Assembly: GCA_037576215.1 (NCBI GenBank) | Contig: JBANDB010000004.1 | Location: forward strand, 3,906,001 to 3,970,000 | Direction of reading: 5' to 3' | DNA from: Armillaria gallica | Taxonomy: Eukaryota; Basidiomycota; Agaricomycetes; Agaricales; Physalacriaceae | DNA: 64,000 nucleotides | Shown here: piece after piece, positions 46,038 through 58,600 of the stretch | How positions within the stretch are numbered: the first letter of the stretch is position 1 | Layout of the letters: each line of letters begins with the position of its first letter | Notes under the pieces: generated by a model | The model's database searches: none | Seen by the model: only the letters and a program-made list of their open reading frames with translations | Told to the model about the DNA's origin: nothing | Made by a program: the position numbers and the translations under genes

Positions 46038-48684
46038 CTAGTCTGATAGAATTTCAGCTTTGCCTTCACGGGCCTAAGATATATGCTGATTAGCGGCGGA
46101 CACATGAGCAAGCGACAATACATACCTTTTCGACCAACTCTCTCCTTTTTTCTCGGGCTTTCCGCTGGACCTTGACATATCGCGCCAATGGCGAGTCCCC
46201 AACCTTACTCTTGGCCTCGTCCTGCCATGCATCAACATCACCTTGCCGTGCGGGTGCAATTTTGAGGTTCTTCCGACGAGACTCAACCCACCTGGCACTC
46301 TCCTCCACACGCTCAATCAAAGTCTTGATGACGCCCAGATCTTTTCCGGATCCTGATCCAACCCTGGCGGCCTTCAAGCTTTTTCTCAGCGTGACGAGGA
46401 TGGGTATGACTATCTCAGGAAATGCGATGCTCCCCTGCACAGCGGCGGTCGATAGCCACTCGGCAAGCAGGAATGACGACTCCTCGATCACCCCTTCAGC
46501 GTACACCCTGGTCTTTTGGTACTGCTGTGGGCATCGTATCTGTACTTCAAGATCCAGCGGCTTCAGGGTGCTTGATTTGGATGAAGACGACAGGGTAGAT
46601 GCGAGAATCGGTAGAAGGTATGGAGATATAGGAATATAGACTTGTGTATGCCGTGTTAAATGTAATAGCGAACGAATTATATGCAGGTGAAACGGATATG
46701 ACCTGCTGCTGGAAATGAGCCTAAGGACGTCATTAGAAACTAGTACGCTAAATGATTAATTAACGCATTTGACCTACTTGATAGCACCGAGGCTAACCTG
46801 GACGAGCGGGTAGATTAGTGGCTTTAGTTCGCCCTCGCCATCCCGTCGTGACTCGGGGTCCACGTCGCAGGCGCGCGAAAGCACTAATGACCAAAAGTCA
46901 ATTGAATGCACGTATTGCCAGTTGTACACCTGCTTGTAAGATTCCTAAAAAAGTACATTTAGATCGCGGCACAGCAGAAAAACAAAAACCATTACCTTGG
47001 ATTTGAGTTTCATGCTGTTGCGCAGGTGAATAGCTAATTGTCGGATATATCCAAACGCAAGTTGGTAAGATGCCGCATGATCCAAGCAGAAGATCTCTGA
47101 AGCAGAATTCTTCATCAGATTGATGGCAGGGATGGTGTGTGCGGTTGTGGATTTTGAGGATCGGACAAGGGTGAGGTATGTTCCCTGAGGTCGGCTTTAA
47201 TTGCGAAACGCTTCCACTTCAGAAAGAAAAGAACTACCTTGAGCACATTGTCTAGGATGGAATCATCCGTGGCAGAAGCAAGTTTTCGGATGGCTAGGAA
47301 GGATGCTATCCGTATGCTATCTTCGGCACTCGACCATAATTCCAGACATTTCTGAAGTAGATATCAGTACTGTTCTAAAGAAGACCAAATTTAAACTACC
47401 TTGAGATAAAGTTTTATAGTTTTGCGGCTGCTAACGACATACGGAATGATCTTGGCGCTTTCAGTGACTGCGAGCTCGATCGTTTCATTGTCAGTAAGCT
47501 GAGAAAGGAGGTGAATAATGTTGTGGAAACAAGATAGTATGAGTTTCTGCAGCGTCTTGAACTTTTGAGTTTGGGTAGGAGGTTTACTTGAAATTCAGTT
47601 AGAAGATGACAAACACATGATAAAGACGAGGACCTTACAATTTGCCATTTGGAAGCTTCTTGTACGGCACATGGTGTTCCAAGACCACGGGAGTAAACCT
47701 CAGAGCAGTGGCGATCAACTTGTTGTAGACTAGTTCGCATGTCAGCCCTGTTGGCAAAGGCAACACGTCAAGACGTACCAGAAGAGCTATCTATGCTCCA
47801 TGCCAACACCTGATCCTCCTCATTCATATGCACAGCCGACCTGAAGGCGACCAGCAATTTACGTAGGGCACGAAGAGATCGATGCTACACGACAGAATAG
47901 AATATCAATGATCATCAAGAAGCGGGAAGGAAGCAATTTACCTCGAGGAGAGCCTTCTGCCACCCTCGAATGATGTCGTTTGAGAGAACGGGGCGCGCAA
48001 CGGCTTCATCCATGGCGGCGTCCCCTTCGATATCCTCATCACTGTCATCATTGTCCACAGCGTCCGCAGAAGGATTGAACTCAAGCAGCTCCTTGTCGTT
48101 CTCCTGCAAGTATTTATAGAATTCCGGGTCCGTTTCCGCCAGTTTGGCCAACTCCGTTAGGTGATTTCGACCTTCATCTGAGAAGTGATGAATCAGAAGA
48201 CCTCAGACCATCAGTGGGCGCAGCAAACCATCTTCCAAGTCGTCGACATCAGCAAATGAATCGTTGTCACTCGCGGCATTTTCCTCATCGTCGGAGTCGT
48301 CCGTACCCTGAGAAAAAAAAACATCACAAAGCGTTCAATCAGGTCCAAAGGCAGACGGACCTCCGACTCGTCACCGTCGGCGTCAGATCCTTCCATGAAT
48401 CCAGCACCCAAGATGTCATCCACGGTCATTCTATTGTATCATGTCGTTAAATTTAATGCATTGAAAGGGAAAATGCCGCACCCTTTCTTGGTAGGCTTCT
48501 CTTCAACTGGCTCATCGTCATCCATGTCCTCATCGACATCCTCAACGACTTTTGACTTTGGCTTGCCAGATTTTTTTCCCTGCGCTTTCTTCCGTATTTG
48601 CTGGTGCTTCCGTCTAGCTTCGATGGTTTTCTTGAGCTGCCCGCTGGAAGCGAACTTTTTCATAGACTTGGAGGCTTTCGCCAT
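46038..48684 (-). CDS. NOC2: NOC2, nucleolar complex protein 2
   Basis: Minus-strand gene with many small exons. The N-terminus is basic ([39 protein letters not shown]), then acidic ([14 protein letters not shown]). The next exons read [39 protein letters not shown], and [20 protein letters not shown] with ELLEF, the Noc2 family hallmark. The C-terminal half is helical, ending [40 protein letters not shown] and, after the last intron, [11 protein letters not shown]. Noc2 pairs with Noc1 and Noc3 to move pre-60S ribosomes through the nucleolus and nucleoplasm. The ATG at 48684 is directly before the basic block. The middle exons were read less carefully than the ends. Confidence 0.87.
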
Positions 48685-49826
48685 TCTTCCTAGAGCACAA
48701 CGCGAGGTGAAGATATATAGGACAGTAAACAGGCCAAGGCGTCGCGGATAGCGCCGACGAGCGAAAGAAATTTTGATCAGTCACGTGAAGTCGATCATGC
48801 TTGTATCTGTTTTATCTGGAGGTCTGTAGGCCATAGCCAATTTAAGTTGTCCCGATTCATGAGGAAATCGTGAGATCAATATTTCTTTCAAATTTCGACG
48901 AACGTCAGCAGATCTTGAGAGATCTGTATCTGAACTGCGTTTATGAAAGGATATATTTGACGCGTAACAGTTTTTCCCCTGGATTGTAGTTTTCTCTCAG
49001 TTTGACTTGAATTTGACAGTTGTCTTATTCAAATTTTTTAATTCACGTACTACTATACTGCTATCATATCGCACATTCAGACTCGATCGATACCGCCGAA
49101 ACGTACCGTCGAGGAAATCTGCTGAGCACTCTACGTGGACTTTGAAACTGTCGACACTCGGCTACCTTGGAAAGGGCGGTCTAACCTTCGGGCTTCCTAG
49201 CTTTCACTGAAGGTACCATTCGAGTATCGGAAAGCAGACGCTTACTGACTGAGGGCGGCACAGTTTTTACTGCCAGATATTCGACGAGGACACCCGCTGC
49301 CGATCCTCGCGTCGGGGTTCCCTCTTTATACCGAATCTGTTGCTGGACAGAGCACGCGACGTTAAAGCACCGCGTAATCTGACGACACATATCGTACCCA
49401 CCAGCACCGAGTGGCTAACTGCAGCTGTCGTTCCCAGACGTGCATGGTGCCGAACAGTTCAGCGTCAATACCGCGCAGAGAATCGAATAAAAATCTCACA
49501 TGGTCTATATTTTCTGCCTTGTACTTTTCCTGTAGCTGCGAAATATATCGAGTCGAAAAATCGACGTGCAAGCTGCAGCGATACCTAGACGGTACCATTT
49601 GCGAACATCGCTAGGGGTTCATTGACCGTGAGAAGATTGGAGCTGAGCGAGTAACGCGTATTAAAGACCCTATTTCTGTCTCACCTGTCCACGACCACGA
49701 TAGCAGCGAGCAGAACACAGGAATTGGTCAAACTTTTTCATTCTTGTCTCTACAAAAGCAATTCTGACCTCTGTTTGTTCTTTTCCAGACTTTTTACCGC
49801 CGCTGAACGCCCTTTTCACGTTCCCC
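48685..49826. other. Divergent intergenic region
   Basis: 1.1 kb between NOC2 and the chromodomain gene, which are transcribed away from each other. Frames at 49340-49614 overlap on both strands without resemblance. T-rich patches lie at 48955-49040. Nothing else seen. Confidence 0.4.
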
Positions 49827-51377
49827 ATGCCTCCCATCCGGACACACGAAGTTATAGAAATATCCGACAGCGAGTCAGAACATTTTTCCATCCTTAGAAA
49901 ATCGAGGAGTGCCACTCTTGTAGAGCGGTCGCCGTCGGTGGAAACCAAAACCAAGTACAAAGACGCGTCGCGAAAGCGTCCTTCACGCTCTCATGGTCCA
50001 GGAAAGCCCTATAATGTCGCTCGTACGGCTGTCGACGACTCTAAGAGGTTTTCAAAAAGCATTTTGCGGTCGTTTGTCGAGAGCCAGCCCGTTCCGAGTT
50101 CAATCACCGTTTCCGGCCAAAAGCTCACGCCTACCAAGGGCTTCAACATCTTCTGGTACTGGTGTGCAGAGCGGAAGCTAATAGATGATAGGAGGAGAGC
50201 TGGTCTTCCCGTGCCGTATGTCTTCACACCATCTGTTCCTTCCATCAAAGATTAAATGATGGTTAATCCCCCTAGGTGGACAGATGACGCTATTCTTCGC
50301 GACAACTTCTTCTGCAATACGTTTCGCGTTCTTGACCAGGTGTCACAATTTATCATCAAGGAGGTCATCGAGAAAGGACCAAGCGAACCAAGGGAAATAC
50401 TCTTTAGAGTCTTACTTTTCAACATGTTTACCAAGCCGGCAACTTGGAAATATCTTGAAGAAGAGTTGGGTCCCTTGACATGGAAGTCCTACAACCAGGG
50501 CAAATACTTTTCCGTTCTGTCGAAAGCGAAGAAGAGGGGAACAAAACTCTATACGGGTGCCTTTCAGAAACCTGCGCCAATCTTCGGTTTGGGAGACAAC
50601 TTCAAAAACCACCTTGCCCTGCTAGAGGTCTGGATGACCAGAGACCAACTTCTCGATCATATCAACAAGGCAGACTATCTTGCCGATGTCTTTGAATTCA
50701 TTGCCTCCTTCCCTGGTATGGCAGACTTTACCGGCTACCAACTCTTGCTGAACCTCGGTTATACTGAGCTTTTGCAGTTCTCCGGTATGGACTTTGTTGT
50801 ACCCGGACTAGGGGCGCAGTCAGGTCTTGTAAAACTGTTTGGTGGTAGCTTGAAGAAGGCGAGGGCCAATGTTCCTGGCATCGAGGTCGACATCATCGAG
50901 TGGATGACGAAGCATCAGAAACAGCACTTCCAGCGCTTAGGGCTCCAATGTCCGGTTTTAGGGCCGAAAAATCTGACCATGGAGCTTGCAGACGTCGAAC
51001 ATGCCATTTGTGAGGTCGACAAGTACCTGCGAATGTCACATCCAACGCTGAAGGGACTACACGATCGCACGCACAACAAGAGGGGCCACTTCAAGCCCTC
51101 GAGTGCCTGTCCAGCGAAACCGACTCTCCCCAAGGCCTGGAGTCATCCGGCCCGTAAAATCGCACGAGTTCGAGCCGAGAGGCCCCAGATTGACAAACGT
51201 TACACGGTCGCCTATATCGGAGACATGATAAAGGATAAGAATGGGAAGGTTCTCTACAAGGTGTTCTGGGAGAACTACAGTGATGATCAGGCTACGTGGG
51301 AGCCGGAGGATGAGCTGAAGAAGGATGCCCCTTTGAAGGTGGAGGAATTTTTGGAGAACCGGAGGCACAGGCACTAG
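49827..51377 (+). CDS. HMUDK-helical / thymine-pyrophosphorylase-like domain fused to a chromodomain
   Basis: Two exons, 49827-50215 and 50276-51377, giving 496 residues. Residues 8-17 (VIEISDSESE) look like a SUMO-interacting motif. Residues about 100-355 carry FNIFWYWCAERKLIDDRRRA, LPVPWTDDAILRDNFFCNTF, RVLDQVSQFIIKEVI, then FRVLLFNMFTKPATWKYLEE and LGPLTWKSY. I associate this pattern (WCxER...R..G.P.PWTxDxIL....FxNxxRxxDxxSQ) with the helical domain named for 5-hydroxymethyl-dU DNA kinase and the related alpha-glutamyl/putrescinyl-thymine pyrophosphorylase families, described in phages and fungi. Residues about 440-490 form a chromodomain: RYTVAYIGDMIKDKNGK, LYKVFWENYSDDQATWEPED, with Tyr, Trp and Tyr placed for a methyl-lysine cage. 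No kinase P-loop is seen. The neighbours are housekeeping genes, not transposons. Confidence 0.75.
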
Positions 51378-51423
51378 ACGTGTTATCATTGTGTGAGTTT
51401 TTTCCTGATTGCTGTTTTGTTGT

Positions 51424-51448
51424 TTTGCTGTCCAGTCCAGTCCAGTCC
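51424..51448. repeat. Short tandem repeat, ccagt x4
   Basis: The words tccagtccagtccagtccg repeat a five-base unit just after the chromodomain gene's stop codon, in its 3' UTR. Confidence 0.6.
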
Positions 51449-51590
51449 GTACATAATGTATATCTCCTTGCATATAACATAGCCATATTTCTTGTATAGT
51501 GTACCTGTCTCGAAATAATTGGATACCATTAGTGTGGAAACGCGTCGACACTGCATCCGGGTCGGTTCCCGATCTCTACTTTCCACCGTC

Positions 51591-52550
51591 ATGGCGCCAG
51601 CGTCTTCAGAACAAAATTTCCGGACAAACTTGCAGCAATTCAGGTGGGCACGACACGGGCATTCCTTGTTAAATTTCTAACCTGCTGCAGGTGGTCGAGG
51701 GGCGTAACCGACGATTCACAGCCCCAGCAGGCGCAGCAGTCCTCCAATCCTTTCTCGAGGTTCTACCAATCCATCGCCGGCGACTACGTACCCCTACGCT
51801 CGAGCGAACGGAGCAATGAAGAAGAGGCCTGGTTTGCGCTGTCCAGCTGGGAAAGGTCCGTCGCTCGAGGCTGTCAACATTTCTGAATACTGAGGAGATC
51901 CAGACTTTTGGGATTCGGGGCGTGTCTCATTGGCGCTGCGGTCTGCTTCTTCATTGCATTCCTGACCATCTTGCGGTGCGTTCTATTCACAATTGCCGTG
52001 CAGCTGATTCAACGGTATACCCAGGCCAACCAAGTTCGCGCTATCCTTCAGGCATGTTCGCCTCGTTTCCTTACCTTGAAGCTGTACTTATGGGGCCACG
52101 TCAGCCTTGGGAGCCTACTGGTTATGTTTGGGTGAGTCCCTGTTTCTCTATTGTTGCCCTTTTACCAATAGGTATCCTCCAGCTTTTCTGTTCTTATAGG
52201 ACCGATAAATCACATCAAGCATCTTGTATCCAAGGAGCGGCTACCGTTCACTATTGTCTACTTTGGCAGCCTGGGAGCAACCCTTTATTTCTCGCTGGGG
52301 GTGCGTCTCTCGGGCCTTTCTTACTTCACGCCTTGACTTTTCTTGTAGCTTCATTCATTCTTGGGATCATTAATATGTGGTGTGGTTCAGGTGTGCACCC
52401 GCAATATACACAAATTGGCAACACTCACACTTTTTGTAGGTCGTAGCACTACTGGCCTACATACTCGCATACTTCCCAGGTGGAACCCAAACATTACGAC
52501 TTGGTGGCCAAATGGCAGCTCGTGGTGCTGGGAGCCTTTTACCCCTGTAG
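51591..52550 (+). CDS. SFT2: SFT2-like vesicle transport membrane protein
   Basis: Eight exons. The cytosolic N-terminus is MAPASSEQNFRTNLQQFRWS, then a Gln-rich segment and FSRFYQSIAGDYVPLRSSER. Four hydrophobic segments follow: LLGFGACLIGAAVCFFIAFL, FALSFSLGSLLVMFGFSVLI, FTIVYFGSLGATLYFSLGL and VALLAYILAYFPGG. The order Phe-Gly-Ala-Cys, RPTKFALSFSLGSLL, IGPINHIKHLVSKERLPFT and AYFPGG is that of Sft2/Got1 proteins, which assist fusion of endosome-derived vesicles with the Golgi. The fourth intron (52052-52104) begins GCATGT; a GC donor is needed to keep the frame. The stop is 131 bases from the stop of NUP192 on the other strand. Confidence 0.9.
52052..52104 (+). other. GC-AG intron in SFT2
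   Basis: The exon ends ttcag, the intron begins GCATGT and ends ACGTCAG. Joined codons read Phe-Ser-Leu-Gly-Ser-Leu-Leu, as in the family. The nearby GT would give a different, closed frame. Confidence 0.8.
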
Positions 52551-52680
52551 TGGCGGATTGTATCATTATACCGACACGATTAATTTTATTGATATACGAC
52601 TCGGACAAGAAGACCCAAAACTACAATCAATTAATAATCCATCTCATCGGCATTGATATCATGGAGGCCAGCCGTGTCCC

Positions 52681-55600
52681 TCAACCTACGATCCATGATC
52701 TCAATGTAGGCTTGATTGTCTCTCCACTCTTTACCAAGCAGATTTGGTCCCTATTCAATGACAAATCAACGACTTCGGCACTTTGCACAGTAAAGTAACG
52801 CACCACCAATGACTTGAGCCGTTGTAGTACGGGCCGAAGTTTATTGCCCACATCCTGCCGGAAGCTTTGAGGGTCAGGCATAGACAGAAGTCTTATGGCA
52901 TATGCCTTTTCAGAGCTCTTCGTACGAGTCTCATCGCAATAGTACAACATATGCCTCCACAGCAATAATAGAATCATCTCAGTCGTATCTATCACACTTC
53001 ATCAGAGGGAACGGCATACAGGGATCAATTCATAAACTCACGTATGGCAGTCTTGACATCGTCTTGAAGGTCATCTCTCATGCGTTCCAACTCGCGACAG
53101 ATAAGCGACCGTTTTTGAGCAACATCAAGGTCACGAATAATTTCAGTGTCACTGTTGCGGATAACCTAGCGAATCCGCTCAGCTTCCATTTCGTAAATTG
53201 CGGATTTGAAAATACTTACCTCCTCAATGTTCTCAACACCGATATGGTCCTTCATAGCCAGTTCGGCCGAAATATCAGATATTTGTTTCAGGGTTTCGGC
53301 AAGATCATTGTATACGCCATTCAATGCCTCAATGGCATCTCCGAGTGTGGGCAAAGTCGCTGCGGAATTTGACTTAGAACCAATATGGTACCGGGAAAAA
53401 GCGGTCTTACCAATGAAGTGAGATCCCCGATCGTCCAACCTTGGAGCAGTAGTTATCGGTGAGAACATGACATTTATTTCGGGTTCTGTATATCGTCAGT
53501 TCATCTAGTCAATTTGAGGCATGCTTCGAATGTGAACACGAACCTGTGAATTCGCTAGCGGAGCCAATGTATGCGACCAGCGCTTTTCGAAGGAGGCGCT
53601 CCTTTTGACGGACGTTAACATCAAATCTAGTTTCCGAGCTGAAGCCTGCACAGAAGTCATCTCGCTTGCTCCAAAGAAATGTAAGAATAACCTACCAGAC
53701 GATAAAACACTTGCACTGAGCATTTCAGCGTCCGTTATTGGCCTCACATCTTGAGTCCAGCGTCCCGTGCCTAGGCATCGCGTAGAAAGACTCAGTATGG
53801 CAGCATGAATAGCGCCAAATCCAGAATTTGTTGATGCCTAGTCACAATTAGAGATGAAAGTAAGGAAGCTCCTCCACGGCGCACCAGTTCAGTTTTTGGG
53901 ACCAATGGCAACACGTTAGTGCAAAGAGAAACTAGTAAATGTATCTCCTCCAACAAAGATAACGAGATATCATCAATCTCGTTTTTCAATAGAATGACGA
54001 TGGTCGGGCTATGCATCGATAAGAAGTCCAAAGCTTGATTGCTTGCGGAAGAATGTTTAGAGCCTAACACAGCTACCACTGCATTCACAAGTTCTAATGC
54101 TGGCATGAACAGCTGGTGATACCGCTGAACAGCAGAAGGCAGGAAAGAATCTTGATCTGATAGAACATTAGAACGGTTTAGTGGACAGAAGGGCACACAA
54201 ACCTATAAACGCTTGATCCCCTTCAGGCCTCGCGTCAAGGAAGTCGGACTGAGCTAAGACCGTCACTACATTGGCTTCTAACAGGCGCTCGGCTCCGATT
54301 CTGCTCTGAGCAATACGGATGAAAAGAGACATTTTTGATTCGTATACATAGAGCGCGTTGAGATCATCTGAAAAGAACACGGCTCAGCAATATATACGAA
54401 AGCACGAATTATTGTTCTTACCTGGATCAGGTTTGAGAACTGATTGCAGTAGTAGATCGGATTCCGCAACACCATGGACAAAATTGGACAGGATACCGTG
54501 GCGAACAAGACACAGCAGCACCGAATACTGCTTTTCAGCAGCCGAAAGCTGACATAGTGATGTGAGCAGCATGAAAGCCACCGTCTTCCAAACTTCTGTG
54601 CCATCGATAGCATCGCGGGATATCATGGTGACGAGTCGCTCAAGATGTCCCTTCATCAACGACAAACTGTTCACTTGTATCGGCGACGTCGATGAATTAG
54701 TCTGACCCGGCGAAGTTACGGAGATACTATTGCCGAGGAAATTGTCGCGTGTGGAGGCGGTCAATGACGATGACAAGGACGTTGACATAGATAGGGCAAG
54801 AGAAGCCGAGTGGGGAAGCTGGGGTTTTCCAGAGGAAATGAGATGCACATAATTGACAATAGAAGCGTAGAGATTGCCACGGACGAGTTCTACGTGACTG
54901 TTCTCGAGGATGCATTCCAATATGTTCGTCAAAATAGCATACAGGCGCTCTGCAGGAAGACTGCTAGCCTCGTGATCCCCAGCAACAGTCTGGAGAATCA
55001 CTTGATGGTGTCTATCCTCTCGTAACTTCGTGATAGCAGACAGGGTCATCTCCGCAAGCAATACAGCCGTTGACTCCTGGAGATCGCTAGATCGTATGAT
55101 GGATGGTAAAACGTGGAGCAAATCGAATAGCATGTTCTCTCTGTGATCATGGGGTAGGCGATGGAAACATTTCGTCAACGTCATGTCCAGCATCCTTCGC
55201 CAGGATTCAAAGCCGGTGGCAGTGGCGTGGACGATTTCGCGCCGATGATTCTCCACAGCACAGCTCTCCAAGACGTACGCTGATTCTAATGCTAGTTGAG
55301 AAGCATCAGCCGCAGCCATAACCGCATTACGGGAGTACAAAGCGCGTCTCGCGGTGTTTAACAGCACCAATAACGCGGACCGATCGATAATTTCGCATCC
55401 AGAAACATCTTTTCGTGCACAAGCCTGGAGATTCAGTTGCCCGAGGAACTTGAGTTCGACATGTTCGACGGTCAAACTGTCCCTCCAGTCGAACGCGAGC
55501 GATTGGAGGAACTCGATGATCCTCATGTGCGACTGCCCTACTTCGTGGAACGTTCGTAGCATTCCGTCTTCCCAATCGGCACGGTTATCGTAGGTGGGCT

Positions 55601-58600
55601 CGCTTCCGAACAATATAGAGAGAAGTTCCGCAATGCCCTTTTGATTGTTCTTGTTTGAAAGAACGTGGAGTTCTAATGCTACAATATCGAATATCCATGA
55701 CCTTGACCGGAGGAAGGAGCTGAAGGACGAAACGGTTGCCGTGACGCGTGATCCATCACCGTAAAGGACTTCGATGAAGGGGTCTGCGAGCGCCTCGGGT
55801 GCCTTTGAAGGAACAGCGGCAAGGTGACGGGCAAAGAAGTCTTCCCTCGTTCTCAGGTACCTCATCGTAAATTCTGCGGTTGCCTGATCGGCAGACAGCT
55901 GGTATATGATCCTGTAGCACCTTTCCGCGAGGGCAGGAAGCCTGATGAACATGGGCGCCGCAAAGGGCGCAAAATCACGGTCTTTGCCTTTCCCTTTCAA
56001 CCGTGGGACACCAGCATTCAATAGATCAAGGATGACATGAACACACGTCTTCTGTGCGCCCAATGCATGAGGGTCCTGAATTTGCTGATCTTTCTTTGTG
56101 CTTCCAAAGAGCAGGAAGTGTGCGATATTGAGATGCGATTGAGTAAATTGCGTGTTCTGAATCAAGAGTTCAAGAACAGCCAGCCTCGTAGCCTGACTCA
56201 AATCCAAGGAGTCATCCATATCTGGCGCACCAGCGCCGGTAGTTTGTTCGGTAGCTGCTTCGGCTGCTATAACGTCCTCCGTCGACTCCGTCTCTAGGAT
56301 GTTCATGAATCCCGCTAAGATACGCTCGGAATTATCGCTCTGCTCAATCAGGATAGCTAGATTGGGTAGAGAAGTCGAAAATGATAGGATGCCAATGATC
56401 CGGACTGAGAGCAACACGAGTTCTGGGTATGCCGGATAGGCGACATACGAAGCGAGAGCAGGAACGTATTGGGGACCAAACGACAGTGATTGATCGAACT
56501 TTGTGAAGTAGGAGCGAGGGTGGATCGTTCCTACCGAAGCGGCGCCCTCAAAATCAGATAGCAGAGGGATGAGAACATCTAAAAAGATGTCCTGGATTTC
56601 GAGTACACGGTGAACGATCCGAAGTACCCTCACAATTGTGCTGGCGAAGAAATATTCTTCTCCGGCGAAGCCCTTGTCAAATCCTTCAACTCCTTCAACA
56701 AGATAGGACAGAATGCTGCGTTGAAGCCCTGAACTAGTCAGCATGCGGTTCATCACGTCATACCCGGGATGTATGAGTAGTGGAATCAAAACGTCGCCCT
56801 TCAGTTGACCATTCTCCGCTGCAGCAAGCAGAGACTCGAGATCGAAGCTGGCAAGACAGCGCTCGATAAAGCACAGGCAGAGGTCGTTCATCTTCCATCT
56901 ATCTGAGGGACGCAAATATTCCCGCATCGGAATCTTTGCGAAGACATTATCGATAACGAAACCGACAAAGGGACTGATACCAGGCAATCGGTATGGTTGC
57001 CCTAGCGTCTCGGGTATTGTTCCTAGACTCCCCGAGTCGATAATGCGGTCCGTCAAAGACACTCGTCGTGAAGTATGAATGAGCGTACTGAGAAGCTTCA
57101 GGAATGGGATAGTTGCAGGGTATAACCCGTGTGTAGCTTCAATCTCCTCAAGCTCCACCTCAACGCCCTTTGTGGGCAACAGGCCGGCTCCAAATCCGAC
57201 TTGCAAACTCGCTCTGACATTGATCACCTCCAAACGTTCCATCATTGTCCAAACGGCGCGACAAATCTCCACGCCTGCCGGTCCTGCACCGGGATGACAG
57301 AAAGCCGACAGCGCCTCGAACAACGCGCCTTTGAGTTCGAGCGGAATACTCAGAGGTAACAATGACACCAAAGTAGGAATCGCTCGGAAGTGAACATGCG
57401 AGGAAATCGCAACCCGAACGGAGATCGAGAAAAAGTGACGACGGTAGAGAGTAAACGAAGGAAGGATTGTGCGAGTAAAACATCTTTTGGGGTAATCACC
57501 GGTTGCTGAGCTGGCGGCGGTGGCATGGGTGCTGGTGCTCCAAAAAGGCTCTGACCGAGGGGCTGAACAGGTTGAGTACGGGACGTATTAGCGCTCGAAG
57601 CCCACGTATCCAACACATCAAAGACGGTAGCCCAGGAAAGCGTGGATCCTGATGTAGACGATGAAGGTAGAGTGCTTCCCTGAATGACCTCGCCTCCTCC
57701 ACGGGCCAGGAAATTGTACGCCAGTTCGCTGCTCTGCTGCCCTTTAGCCAAGCCAGCGAGCATGTCATACAATGCCATCATCATTGTTGCATCATGAACC
57801 GGAGTCGACCATACTGCCCATTGCAAAAACGCCGGCAACTTCCCCGCGGTTGACTCCAGATATTCCATGTAACTCGTACGAGCAGAATCGACAGGAGGAC
57901 CGGAACCCCAAAACTGGAGCGCAGATTCAGCTGGCAGGCTGGAGTACAGGATGCCAATAAGCGAATACAACATGCCGATGTCATTGCGCGGGGATGCAGT
58001 CGACTCTGGTGCTGCTGTCGAGAACCGAGAGTGGTTGCCACGAGTACGATCTGTTCGAGCACTGGACAATACTACGTCCTCTTGCCGCTGTTTGATCTTC
58101 CGTAGCTCCGAGGACGCGTGCGTCAACAAAGATCGTATGAGGGTCTCAAATGCGTTGAGCACTGCTGGTTTGAAGTCGTCCGTTGGTAGATCTCTCTGCT
58201 CTACCTGCTCCGTTGTCAAAGTGATAGAAGTTAGCAGCGAAGGGACGCTGGAGCTGCCCTGCTTCCTTTCTAAATGAATGAGGGCGGCAGCAAGGTAAGC
58301 GAAACAGTCCCCTTGAACCGCGCTCCAAATTTGAGCTTCCAACTGGTCTGTCTTGAACCCATCCCGATGCTCTATATTTGGATTTCGATGCCTGAAATCC
58401 GTCAAGAACAAGGTCCACTTCAATAGCACAGTGGCTTTCAAGCCCGGCTCTTTCCATATAGTCGATGGTCCCAATTTCTGCTTCATGTAAGACACCGTGG
58501 TAGTATCGTTGGCTAGTGCATTGCGTAGATGTGCACCAAAGCTTTTAGGATCAGCAGGATCAAAGGCGGCGAGTATGGTGGCGAGCATATAGTAAGTAAT

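Noticed and set aside
49340..49614. Open frames upstream of the chromodomain gene
   Set aside because: They overlap each other on both strands and do not join by canonical introns to exon 1 at 49827.
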